A stretch of 29,230 nucleotides of DNA from CAZTVF01 sp964616985 (GTDB lineage: Bacteria; Planctomycetota; Phycisphaerae; SM23-33), in NCBI GenBank assembly GCA_964616985.1, contig CAZTVF010000068.1:1-29230 (forward strand), given 5' to 3'. Of this stretch, positions 1-7,200 are shown piece by piece; position 1 is the first letter of the stretch; each line of letters opens with the position of its first letter. The notes below the pieces were generated by a model that was given only the letters and a program-made list of their open reading frames with translations, made no database searches and was not told the DNA's origin. The translations under genes and the position numbers were made by a program.

Positions 1-472
1 TGAACTGGCTGGCGGTCTCGGCCGTCTCGCCGCTCTTGGAGATGACGTTGACCAGCGTGGTCTTGAGGCGGCGGCCCAGCAGGTCCAGCGTGTCGCCCAC
101 CAGGCAGGGGTCGACGTTGTCCAGCACGAACAGTCGCGGCCCGCCGCGTTTGCGGTCGGAGATGAGGTTGTAGGTCGCCGGGTTCAGAGCGGCCTGCAGG
201 GCAATGTTGCCCAGGGCGCTGCCACCAATGCCCAGCACGATCAGGTCGGTGGTCTGGGGCTTGTACTTCTCGACCATGGCCTTGACCTGGCCGGGATAGG
301 TCGGGTGCGTCGGCAGGGCCGCGTAGCCCAGCTTGCCTTCGCCGATCTGCTGCTGCACCGCCGTGTGGGCGGCCATCACCTTGTGCTCGATATTTGCCAG
401 GTCCGCCGGCGTCACGCCGTGATCATCCCCCACGACGGCCGACGACGCATTCTTCCAATACAGTTGAATCAT
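1..472 (-). CDS. pgi: Glucose-6-phosphate isomerase, N-terminal part (3' end beyond the window)
   Basis: Interconverts glucose 6-phosphate and fructose 6-phosphate in the cytoplasm (glycolysis and gluconeogenesis). The gene starts at the ATG complementary to 470-472, after a good AAAGGA ribosome site. It runs off the left edge with 157 codons visible, about a third of a normal isomerase. The visible protein begins MIQLYWKNAS. It carries the sugar-phosphate-binding SIS-fold signature VLGIGGSALGN, then FVLDNVDP and VISKSGETAETASQF, the classical PGI signature region around the phosphate-binding loop. No break is visible. It is transcribed away from thiS, sharing a 168-bp divergent intergenic region. 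The catalytic Glu and His of the C-terminal half lie outside the window, so activity cannot be judged. Confidence 0.95.
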   Translation of the reverse strand, partial: MIQLYWKNASSAVVGDDHGVTPADLANIEHKVMAAHTAVQQQIGEGKLGYAALPTHPTYPGQVKAMVEKYKPQTTDLIVLGIGGSALGNIALQAALNPATYNLISDRKRGGPRLFVLDNVDPCLVGDTLDLLGRRLKTTLVNVISKSGETAETASQF

Positions 473-512
473 GATTATTCCTTTCTTATGAGCTTGGAAA
501 GCTTAGCGGAAG

Positions 513-554
513 GATCGACCGATTTCCATCAGGAAGACCGGGAGATCGACCGAT
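513..554. promoter_or_regulatory. 11-bp direct repeat upstream of pgi, candidate operator pair
   Basis: GATCGACCGAT occurs exactly at 513-523 and again at 544-554, start-to-start distance 31 bp (about three helical turns). It lies in the divergent pgi/thiS intergenic region. Same-face spacing is typical of paired regulator sites. The function is inferred only from position and spacing. Confidence 0.25.
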
Positions 555-611
555 CGATCTAGCGCCGACGAGTTCGCGGCATCCGCCCTTTCCGTCACCG
601 CGTCGCCCCGT

Positions 612-617
612 TATAAT
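612..617 (+). promoter_or_regulatory. Possible -10 box of thiS
   Basis: A perfect TATAAT hexamer lies 24 bp before the thiS start. It is centred in a short dyad (CCGTT at 608-612, AACGG at 619-623). No convincing -35 hexamer is visible at 16-18 bp. A start near 624 would leave a short leader holding the AAGGA ribosome site at 628-632. Confidence 0.35.
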
Positions 618-640
618 CAACGGACTTAAGGAAGCACCCG

Positions 641-838
641 ATGCAGATCATGATCAACGGCGAGTGGCAGGAGAACAGCGGCACCACGGTGGCGGCTTTG
701 CTGGAGTCGCTGCGCCTCGACTCGCGACGCGTAGCCATCGAGCTCAACCGCCAGCTCCTGCCCCGCGCCAAGTTCAGTCAGACCATCCTGGCCGACAAGG
801 ACACGCTCGAGATCGTGACGCTCGTCGGCGGCGGGTAA
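641..838 (+). CDS. thiS: Sulfur carrier protein ThiS
   Basis: A 65-residue ubiquitin-fold protein that carries sulfur, as a C-terminal thiocarboxylate, to thiazole synthase ThiG in thiamine biosynthesis. The sequence shows the family size, the N-terminal MQIMINGE strand, the middle motif VAIELNRQLLPR and the end VTLVGGG. The terminal Gly-Gly is what is adenylated and thiolated. The ATG is preceded by AAGGA at 628-632 and a TATAAT box at 612-617. No thiG, thiF or thiH neighbour is present, so here thiS stands apart from the rest of its pathway. Identification is secure from length plus the diglycine tail. MoaD-type carriers share the fold but are usually longer. Confidence 0.9.
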   Translation: MQIMINGEWQENSGTTVAALLESLRLDSRRVAIELNRQLLPRAKFSQTILADKDTLEIVTLVGGG

Positions 839-846
839 ACGGGCAA

Positions 847-1026
847 CGTCTGGACCCGTTTGTCGAACCTGGCATAATCATTGAGTTGAAGGCAGTCGAT
901 CAGATTCTGCCGATCCATGAGGCCCAGTTGATCAGCTATCTTAAGAGCACGAAGCACCGGCTGGGACTGCTGATGAACTTCCATGCGGCCCTCATGAAAG
1001 ATGGTATCTGTCGTATTGTGGATTGA
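847..1026 (+). pseudogene. 3' remnant of a GxxExxxY-family gene
   Basis: Read in the frame ending at TGA 1024-1026, the stretch starting at 847 translates to RLDPFVEPGIIIELKAV, followed by IHEAQLISYLK, LGLLMNF and KDGICRIVD. This is the C-terminal half of the GxxExxxY family, small proteins with a PDDEXK-nuclease-like core (compare IELKAV...HEAQLL.YL...GLLINF). The N-terminal half with the GxxExxxY signature is missing. In this frame the upstream sequence is only an out-of-frame reading of thiS. No start or ribosome site is visible, so it is a decayed fragment. G+C is clearly below that of its neighbours. It is followed 6 bp later by a 9-bp-period repeat. Confidence 0.75.
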
Positions 1027-1032
1027 TTTCTT

Positions 1033-1057
1033 CTTTGTGCTCTTTGTGACCTTTGTG
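1033..1057 (+). repeat. 9-bp-period tandem repeat (three CTTTGTG units)
   Basis: CTTTGTG occurs at 1033-1039, 1042-1048 and 1051-1057, an exact 9-bp period with two variable bases between units. It begins directly after the stop of the GxxExxxY remnant and ends 16 bp before purQ. Similar CTTTGTG strings are, from memory, common beside GxxExxxY genes in environmental bacteria. I cannot verify that here. Confidence 0.7.
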
Positions 1058-1073
1058 GTGAAAGAATAGACCG

Positions 1074-1856
1074 ATGGCAACACCGAAAGCGATCGTACTG
1101 CGAGCGGCTGGGACCAACTGTGACATGGAGACGGAGCACGCCCTCAAACTGGCGGGCTTCGAGGCCGACCGCGTGCACGTGTTCCGGCTCATGGAGAACC
1201 CCGCCGCCCTGAAGGACTACCAGTTCCTGGTGCTCCCGGGCGGCTTCAGCTACGGCGACGACGTCGCCGCCGGCAAGATCCTCGCCAACCAGATGCTCCA
1301 CCGCCTGGCCGAACCGCTCAACCAGTTCATCGCCGACGGCAAGCTGATCCTGGGCATCTGCAACGGCTTCCAGATCATGATCAAGGCCGGCCTGCTGCCG
1401 TGGGCCCGCGTGTCGGCCGATGAGGCCCACCGCGACGCGACGCTGGCATGGAACGATTGCGGCCGCTTCGAAGACCGCTGGGTCCACCTCCAGGCCACCA
1501 GCAACAAGTGCGTCTTCATCCGCTCCGGCGAGCGGATCACGCTGCCGATCGCCCATGGCGAAGGCAAGTTCATCCCGCGCGAGCCGGCGATCCTCCAGAC
1601 GCTCCAGCAGAACGACCAGGTCGCACTGCGTTACGTCGACGCCGACGGCAACGCCGGCCCCTTCCCCGTCAACCCCAACGGCAGCGTGGACGACATCGCC
1701 GCCCTGTGCGACCCCACCGGCCGCGTCATGGGCCTCATGCCCCACCCCGAGCGTTTCGTCGACATCACCCAGCACCCCCGCTGGACGCGCGAGAAGCTCA
1801 GCCGCGCCGACGGCACGATCTTCTTCAAGAACGCGTTCGAATACCTCAATAGGTAG
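1074..1856 (+). CDS. purQ: Phosphoribosylformylglycinamidine synthase, glutaminase subunit PurQ
   Basis: Glutamine amidotransferase subunit that supplies ammonia to PurL for FGAM synthesis, the fourth step of purine biosynthesis, in the cytoplasm. The 260 residues match the longer PurQ form. Motifs are GTNCD near residues 13-17, VLPGGFSYGDD near 53-63, the nucleophile in GICNGFQ (Cys96) and the His-Glu of PHPER (His224, Glu226), so the class I triad is complete. The chosen ATG begins MATPKAIVLRAAGTNCD, the usual N-terminus. The ribosome site is weak (GAAAGAATAG). No purL or purS is adjacent. It ends 6 bp before the left copy of an inverted heptanucleotide repeat and converges with polX. Confidence 0.95.
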   Translation: MATPKAIVLRAAGTNCDMETEHALKLAGFEADRVHVFRLMENPAALKDYQFLVLPGGFSYGDDVAAGKILANQMLHRLAEPLNQFIADGKLILGICNGFQIMIKAGLLPWARVSADEAHRDATLAWNDCGRFEDRWVHLQATSNKCVFIRSGERITLPIAHGEGKFIPREPAILQTLQQNDQVALRYVDADGNAGPFPVNPNGSVDDIAALCDPTGRVMGLMPHPERFVDITQHPRWTREKLSRADGTIFFKNAFEYLNR

Positions 1857-1862
1857 GCGAGC

Positions 1863-1893
1863 GTCGTAGGTCATAGGTCCGAGGTCGTAGGGA
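1863..1893 (+). repeat. Left copy of an inverted 31-bp heptanucleotide repeat
   Basis: Four units of a 7-bp motif (consensus GTCGTAG, with variants GTCATAG and GTCCGAG) plus GGA. It matches the reverse complement of 2391-2421 at 29 of 31 positions. It begins 6 bp after the purQ stop codon. Confidence 0.85.
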
Positions 1894-1920
1894 AAGACGA
1901 GGCGACGTTTGAAGCGCCAG

Positions 1921-2376
1921 ATGAATCCATGTCCCTCCTGCGGCTCGCGGGATGTCAAAGTGGTGGCATCAACCCCGTTCAGTGTCTACCCACATGGCGA
2001 TCGTCGCTGTTGTGTATGTGGGTGCCTCTGGCGCCCCGCTTGGACGAAAAAGACGGGCTTCCTTGCGATGCTGATTGGCGCTCCAATGCTTTGGATCGCC
2101 ATTGCAGAGGCCATTGAAGGGGTTAGGCAGCTTCTGACGGGGCAGTATCTGAGCATGATGTACCCGGACCGATACAGGAACTGGTTCATCCCCATTCAGT
2201 ACCGTGCGCATTGGGATGTCGTCATTTTCGTTGGGGGCAGTATCCTTTCTGCGGCGATGGTCATTACTGGGGCTCGTGTGCTGCTGGGTAAAACAGGTCA
2301 GTTGAAGATAAGGGCTGGTGGGAGCAACGTAGGAGCGAGCACGCAAGAGCCGCCTAGCGAGGAAAAACGACTGTAA
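1921..2376 (+). CDS. Small zinc-ribbon protein with two membrane segments, function unknown
   Basis: 151 residues from the ATG at 1921; a TTG at 1909 would add four residues and has a GAGG in front, so the start is uncertain. A treble-cleft-like zinc ribbon is visible: CPSC at residues 4-7 and CCVCGC at 30-35. Two hydrophobic segments follow at about 46-66 and 99-122, then a polar tail. The layout (metal-binding head plus two helices) suggests a small membrane-associated protein, but I recognise no named family and assign no function. G+C counted over 2041-2220 is about 54 percent, well below neighbouring genes. It sits exactly between two inverted repeat copies, which suggests acquired DNA. 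Confidence 0.6.
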   Translation: MNPCPSCGSRDVKVVASTPFSVYPHGDRRCCVCGCLWRPAWTKKTGFLAMLIGAPMLWIAIAEAIEGVRQLLTGQYLSMMYPDRYRNWFIPIQYRAHWDVVIFVGGSILSAAMVITGARVLLGKTGQLKIRAGGSNVGASTQEPPSEEKRL

Positions 2377-2390
2377 TCGTGGTCGGCCCC

Positions 2391-2421
2391 TCCCTACGAC
2401 CTCTGACCTACGACCTACGAC
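2391..2421 (-). repeat. Right copy of the inverted 31-bp heptanucleotide repeat
   Basis: Read on the minus strand this is four 7-bp units (GTCGTAG twice, GTCAGAG, GTCGTAG) plus GGA. It is the inverted partner of 1863-1893. It lies 7 bp beyond the polX stop codon, mirroring the 6-bp gap between the purQ stop and the left copy. Confidence 0.85.
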
Positions 2422-2428
2422 CTTTCCC

Positions 2429-4153
2429 CTACTTCCGCACGACCCACTCTTTGATCTTCTCCACCGGCAGCGCGTTCATGACGTCGGCGGCGGTGGCCCA
2501 GCCGCGGCGGGCGGTGAGCACGCCGTAGCGGATCATCGCCAGTTCATCGGCACTGTGGGCGTCGGTGTTGATGGCGATGCGGGCGCCATGCTTGATCGCC
2601 GCGTGCACGTGCACGTCGCGGAGGTCCAGCCGCATGAAGTTGGAGTTGATCTCCAGCGCCACGTCGTTCGCCGCCGCAGCCGCGGCGATCCGGTCGATGT
2701 CGATCTCCATCCCCGGCCGCGAGTTGATCACCCGCGCCGTCGGATGCGCGATGCACCGCACCAGCGGGTTCTCGATCGCGCGGATCAGCCGTGGCGTGGC
2801 CTCCTCGCGCCCCATCGTCAGGGCCGAGTGGCAGGAAGCGGTGACGAAATCAAGCTCGGCCAACACGTCGTTCTCGAAATCCAGCCGCCCGTCCTTGAGG
2901 ATATCCACCTCGATGCCAGCCAGCACCAGGATATCCTTGTGCTTCTTGGCCGCCACGCGGATGGCGGCGACGTGCTGGGCCAGCCGCTTCTCGTCCAAGC
3001 CGTTCGCCTGCACCTGCGTCTTGGAGTGGTCGCAGATGGCCATGTACCGGTAGCCGCGTTTGCGGCAGGCGTCGATCATCTCTTCGATGGTGTTGGCCCC
3101 GTCCGAGCCGTCGGTGTGCATGTGCAGGTCGCCGCGGATATCGGCCACCTCGACCAGCGAGGGCAGCGCATGCTTAGACGCGGCCTCGACCTCGCCGCGA
3201 TTCTCGCGGAGTTCGGGCGGCACAAACTGCAGGCCCAGGGCCTCGTAAATGCTTTCTTCGTCGGCGCCGGCGATGGCGCGGTCGCCGTCGAACAGGCCAT
3301 ACTCGTTGAGCTTCCAGCCCTTCTTGACAGCCATCTCGCGAAGCTTGATGTTGTGGTCCTTCGAGCCGGTGAAGTAAGCGAGAGCGGCGCCGAAGCTTTC
3401 GGGCGCCACGACGCGGAGGTCGGCCTGCACCTCGCGGGCGAGCACCACGCTGGCCTTGGTGTTGCCCGCCGCGGTGACCCGCTGCACCGGCCGGGCCTCG
3501 ACGAAGGCCTTGATGATGGCCGGGGCGTCGGCCGCAGGAGCGGCGCATAGCAGGTCGACGTCCCCGATGGTGTCCTTGCCGCGGCGCAGGCTGCCCGCGG
3601 GCTCGACCCGCAGCGCCCCGGGCAGCTTGCGCACAGCCCCGCACAGTTCGGCGGCCACGGCCGTCGCGTCGCCAAGTCGAATCCGCCCGCCGACGTTCTT
3701 CACGAACGCGATACCCTCCCATAGCTGGCGCATCTTCTTTGGCCCCAGGCCGTGGATGGCTGCAAGCTTGGGCGAGCTGGCCTCCATCGCCTGCTCGAGA
3801 TCGGCCACCGACGTAATGTCGGCCTCCTTCCACAGCTTCAGGGCGGTCTTGGGCCCCATGCCCGGCAGGGCGAGCAGCTGCGGCAGCGTGGGCGGCACCT
3901 TGGCCAGCAGTTCCTGGTGACGATCGATCTTGCCCGTCGCGAGGAACTCCTCAATCTTTTTGGCCGTGCTCTTGCCGATGCCGGGGATCTCCTCGAGCCC
4001 GCCGGCAGCGGCCACGTCCTCGATGGCCGCGACAAGATCCTCCACCGCCCTGGCCGCATTGCGATAGCTGTTGATGCGGAACGTATCCTCCCCCAGGATC
4101 TCCATGAGGTCGGCCATGCTGCTGAAGGTTTTCGCCAGTTCCCAGTTCTTCAT
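2429..4153 (-). CDS. polX: Family X DNA polymerase with PHP domain (PolX)
   Basis: A 574-residue bacterial PolX, a gap-filling DNA repair polymerase whose C-terminal PHP domain gives metal-dependent 3'-5' exonuclease and related activities. Residues 1-150 hold helix-hairpin-helix motifs (LEEIPGIGKSTAKKI, LALPGMGPKTALKL, IHGLGPKKMRQLW). The nucleotidyltransferase signature GSLRRGKDTIGDVDLL at 187-202 gives Asp198 and Asp200, with Asp245 in QADLRVV as the third metal ligand. The PHP domain starts near 340 with DLHMHTDGSDG and continues with CDHSK, GIEVDI, AHPTARV and NTDAHS, so both active sites look intact. The reading frame stays open upstream, but MKNWELAKTF is the family N-terminus. No Shine-Dalgarno precedes it, and a TATACT box lies only 8 bp ahead. 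Confidence 0.95.
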   Translation of the reverse strand: MKNWELAKTFSSMADLMEILGEDTFRINSYRNAARAVEDLVAAIEDVAAAGGLEEIPGIGKSTAKKIEEFLATGKIDRHQELLAKVPPTLPQLLALPGMGPKTALKLWKEADITSVADLEQAMEASSPKLAAIHGLGPKKMRQLWEGIAFVKNVGGRIRLGDATAVAAELCGAVRKLPGALRVEPAGSLRRGKDTIGDVDLLCAAPAADAPAIIKAFVEARPVQRVTAAGNTKASVVLAREVQADLRVVAPESFGAALAYFTGSKDHNIKLREMAVKKGWKLNEYGLFDGDRAIAGADEESIYEALGLQFVPPELRENRGEVEAASKHALPSLVEVADIRGDLHMHTDGSDGANTIEEMIDACRKRGYRYMAICDHSKTQVQANGLDEKRLAQHVAAIRVAAKKHKDILVLAGIEVDILKDGRLDFENDVLAELDFVTASCHSALTMGREEATPRLIRAIENPLVRCIAHPTARVINSRPGMEIDIDRIAAAAAANDVALEINSNFMRLDLRDVHVHAAIKHGARIAINTDAHSADELAMIRYGVLTARRGWATAADVMNALPVEKIKEWVVRK

Positions 4154-4161
4154 GACGGGAA

Positions 4162-4167
4162 AGTATA
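4162..4167 (-). promoter_or_regulatory. Possible -10 box very close to the polX start
   Basis: TATACT on the minus strand ends 8 bp before the polX ATG, and there is no purine-rich ribosome site between them. A start about 7 bp downstream would give a leaderless or almost leaderless mRNA. The candidate -35 (TTCGTT at 4185-4190, spacing 17) is poor. Confidence 0.3.
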
Positions 4168-4263
4168 GGGGATGCACCGGGGCCAACGAAAGGGTGCCCT
4201 GCTTTTGGACGCTTCGGCCTCTGCGCCTCTTTCCTTGCGACTTTCGCCGCGGCGGTCGATAAG

Positions 4264-4279
4264 ATAGGGGCTCCCCTAT
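4264..4279 (+). promoter_or_regulatory. Palindrome overlapping the start codon of the AsmA-like gene
   Basis: ATAGGGG (4264-4270) and CCCCTAT (4273-4279) form a perfect 7-bp inverted repeat with a 2-bp centre. The right arm includes the first two bases of the ATG at 4278. It could be a protein-binding dyad. A 2-nt loop is too tight for a full RNA hairpin. It may be chance. Confidence 0.25.
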
Positions 4280-7200
4280 GGCTGAGAAGAAGACCAGCAA
4301 ACCCAAGGTTCGGCGCCCGTGGTGGCAGCGCGTCTGCCGCTGGCTGGCGGCCCTTGCGCTGGTGCTGGCGGCGGGATACGTGACGCTGCCGTGGTGGCTG
4401 CCGAAGCAGTATGTCGGCCGCCTCATCGAAAAGCAGATGTCGCAGCAGTTGGGCGTGCCCGTGCACCTGGGGCGCTTCGACCTCAGCTGGGGCGATGGCA
4501 TCGAGATTGCAGATCTCGTCATCGATTCCCCCCCGGCCGCGCCCTCCTCGTCGAACACCCTCGCCTCGCAGCCCGCAGGCGGCCCTGCCACCCAGCCCGG
4601 CAGCGGCCCGATCGCCACCGTCGGCCACGTCCGCATTGACTTCTCGCCGGTGCGATTCGCCCTGTACGACCGCGTGGAGTGGATCGAGGTCGACCACCCT
4701 CGGCTGCACGTGAGGTTCGACGATGACGGCAACTGCAACCTCGACGCCATCCACCGCGGCCCCAAGAGCGAGACGATCATCCGCCGCATCAGCGTCCGCA
4801 ACGCCGCCGTCGACGTCCGCCTGCCCCGTCACGACCGCACGCTGCACCTGGCCGTCAGCGACCTGCAGGTGCTGTCCGGCCGCCTGGCCCCGGTGGGCAA
4901 GATCACGATGTCCGGTTCGCTGCAGCAGGACGGCGGCGACTCGCCCATCAGCCTGCAGTTCTCCGAAGGCGATGATAACGGCGACCTGGCCGGCGTGGCC
5001 TCCCTGAAGTTCCTCGATGTGGACCTGCAACAGCTGCAGTTGGAGCCGCTGCTGGGGCGCCTGCGAAAGTTCAGCGGGCGATGCAGTGGCTCGGTCGAAC
5101 TGCAGGCCAACCGCCAGGGTCAGATCGATCGCTTCGGGCTCGACGTCTCCGTCAACCAGCTGGACGTGCAGCCGGCCGAGGGCCCGTCGCTGCCGGTGAT
5201 CGACAAGGCCGCCATCCGCGCGGCCGCCGCGTACGACTTCGTCAGCGGGCAGCTGGACATCCGCTCGTCACAGATCGTCCTGCCGGGCATCTCCATGAAG
5301 GCGAAGGCATCGATGCTGCTGGACACGCCCGGCCTGTGGGAGGGCATCCGATCGCTGCGACTATCGGCACAGGTGCAGCCGCAGCAACTTGCGGCGCTGC
5401 TGGGCCTGCCGCAGGGCGAGGTCGCCGTCGAGGGGCCGGTGGAATTCGACGTGGCCGTCGACGAGCGGTCGCCGCAGGAGGTCGCAAAGCGCGACGTGCT
5501 GCAACTGGCGCTGACCGCCCGCGGCACCGAGGCGCAGATCGCCCTGGGCGATCGCGTCCTCAAGCCCCACGGCCGCACGCTGGAGGCCCGCCTGGCGGGC
5601 ACGCTGGAGCTGGACAACTGGACCTTTACCGCCGAGGGAAACCAGTGGGTCCAGCTGGGCGGCAACACCCTCGGCGGCAGCGGAAATATCCGCAATATCC
5701 GCGGCATCCTGTCACGATGGGCGCCGGTGACGCCGGCGACGGCCGTGACCGACCTCATGCGCAACGCGATGAGCGCCCTGGCCCATGTGGATTGGGACGG
5801 CGCGTGGCAGGTGACGGACCTGCCCTCGCTGGCCGACCTAATGCCGCAGGGCAAGGACCTCCTCAAGCGGCTGGACATGAGCGGCACGGTTGGCGGGCGA
5901 TGGTCGATCGACCACACCGACGGCACGGCCGTGCGCGTGGGCGTGACGATTCCCGCGGCCACGGCCATCAGCGTGGGCAACGTGCAGAAACTCAAGGGCA
6001 AGGAACTCAAGCTGGCGGTCTCGGCCCAGCTGGACGAGGCCAATGCCATGCCCCGCCTGCGCGACGTAGACGTGTACCTGTCGCTGGGCGGCGGGCGCGT
6101 GCACGCATACAACGGCAGCCTGGGGCTCGGCAGCAACGAGGTCATCCTCGGCAGCGGCGGCTTTCAGGTCGAGCAGGTGGAATCGCTTCTGGAACTGCTG
6201 CACCCGCAGGCGCGGCCGGCGGCGATCCTTCGCGGCGGGCTCGACGGCAAGTATTCGCTTCGCGGCAACGCCGCTGGCAGCGTCTTCACCGCCGACGCCG
6301 ACCTCGAAGGCCTGATGTTGATGATCGGCGACAACGGCAAACGGTCCGGCCAGCCGGCATCGGTGCGACTGGTCGCCTCGCACGATGCGAACGACCCTGC
6401 CGCCGATCATGTGAATGTCACGTACCGCTGGAACGGCGGCGAGGCCCGCGGGACGCTGGTCATGGCCCCGGGCAATGAGGCCGGGCGGCTGCAGGCGTCG
6501 CTGGAGATCCGCGACGCCAATAGCCTGGGCAATTATTCGCCGACCTTGGCGCGGGCGCTCTCGCAGTGCCGCCTGGGCGGCAGGTTCCTCGCCTCGGCCA
6601 CCGGCGTATGGACGGCTGACTCGTTCGAAGGCAGCGTCGCTTTGGATGCCAACGCGATGGACTTCGCGATGGCCTCCCCGCACGGCGAGCGGCGCAAACC
6701 CGCGGGCCTGCCGGCTTCGCTGCGGTTGGAGGGCAAGTTCTGGCAATCGAGCGACATGGGCCTGCACGCCGACGTGCGGTCGGTGGCGATCGAAGCGCCG
6801 TCCTGCGGCGCTTCGCTGACGGCAAAGGCCCGCCTCGCCGCGCCGCTGACGGTGGCGCAGGATCTGCTGGACCGCCCGGTGCGCGAATTCCAGGCCACGC
6901 TGCGAACGCACGGCGAGTTCGATGCAGCCCTTCGCCAGCTTCTGCCCGAAGTCGATGCCATGCTCCGCGGCCTCAAGCTGCAAGGCGGTTTCTGGGCCGC
7001 CGGCGACGGGGCGACGACGCTGTCGCTGGGCGGAGGTTTCACCACCAGCACGACCGTGGAACTGCGCGACGGGCACTACCTCGTGCGCGGCCTGCTGGAC
7101 GCCAACGCGATGACGCTGTCGGGCCCGCTGGCCAAGCCCGTGACGATGCCCGCCTGGGCGCGGGCGGAGATGACGCTTCGCCCCGATCCGTGGCGGCTGC

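Noticed and set aside
664..846. Coding extension of the GxxExxxY remnant upstream through thiS
   Set aside because: This part is simply thiS read in another frame; only the part from about 847 has family similarity.
4154..4801. N-terminal extension of PolX by 216 codons
   Set aside because: It would lie antisense to the AsmA-like gene; the family N-terminus begins at the ATG complementary to 4151-4153.
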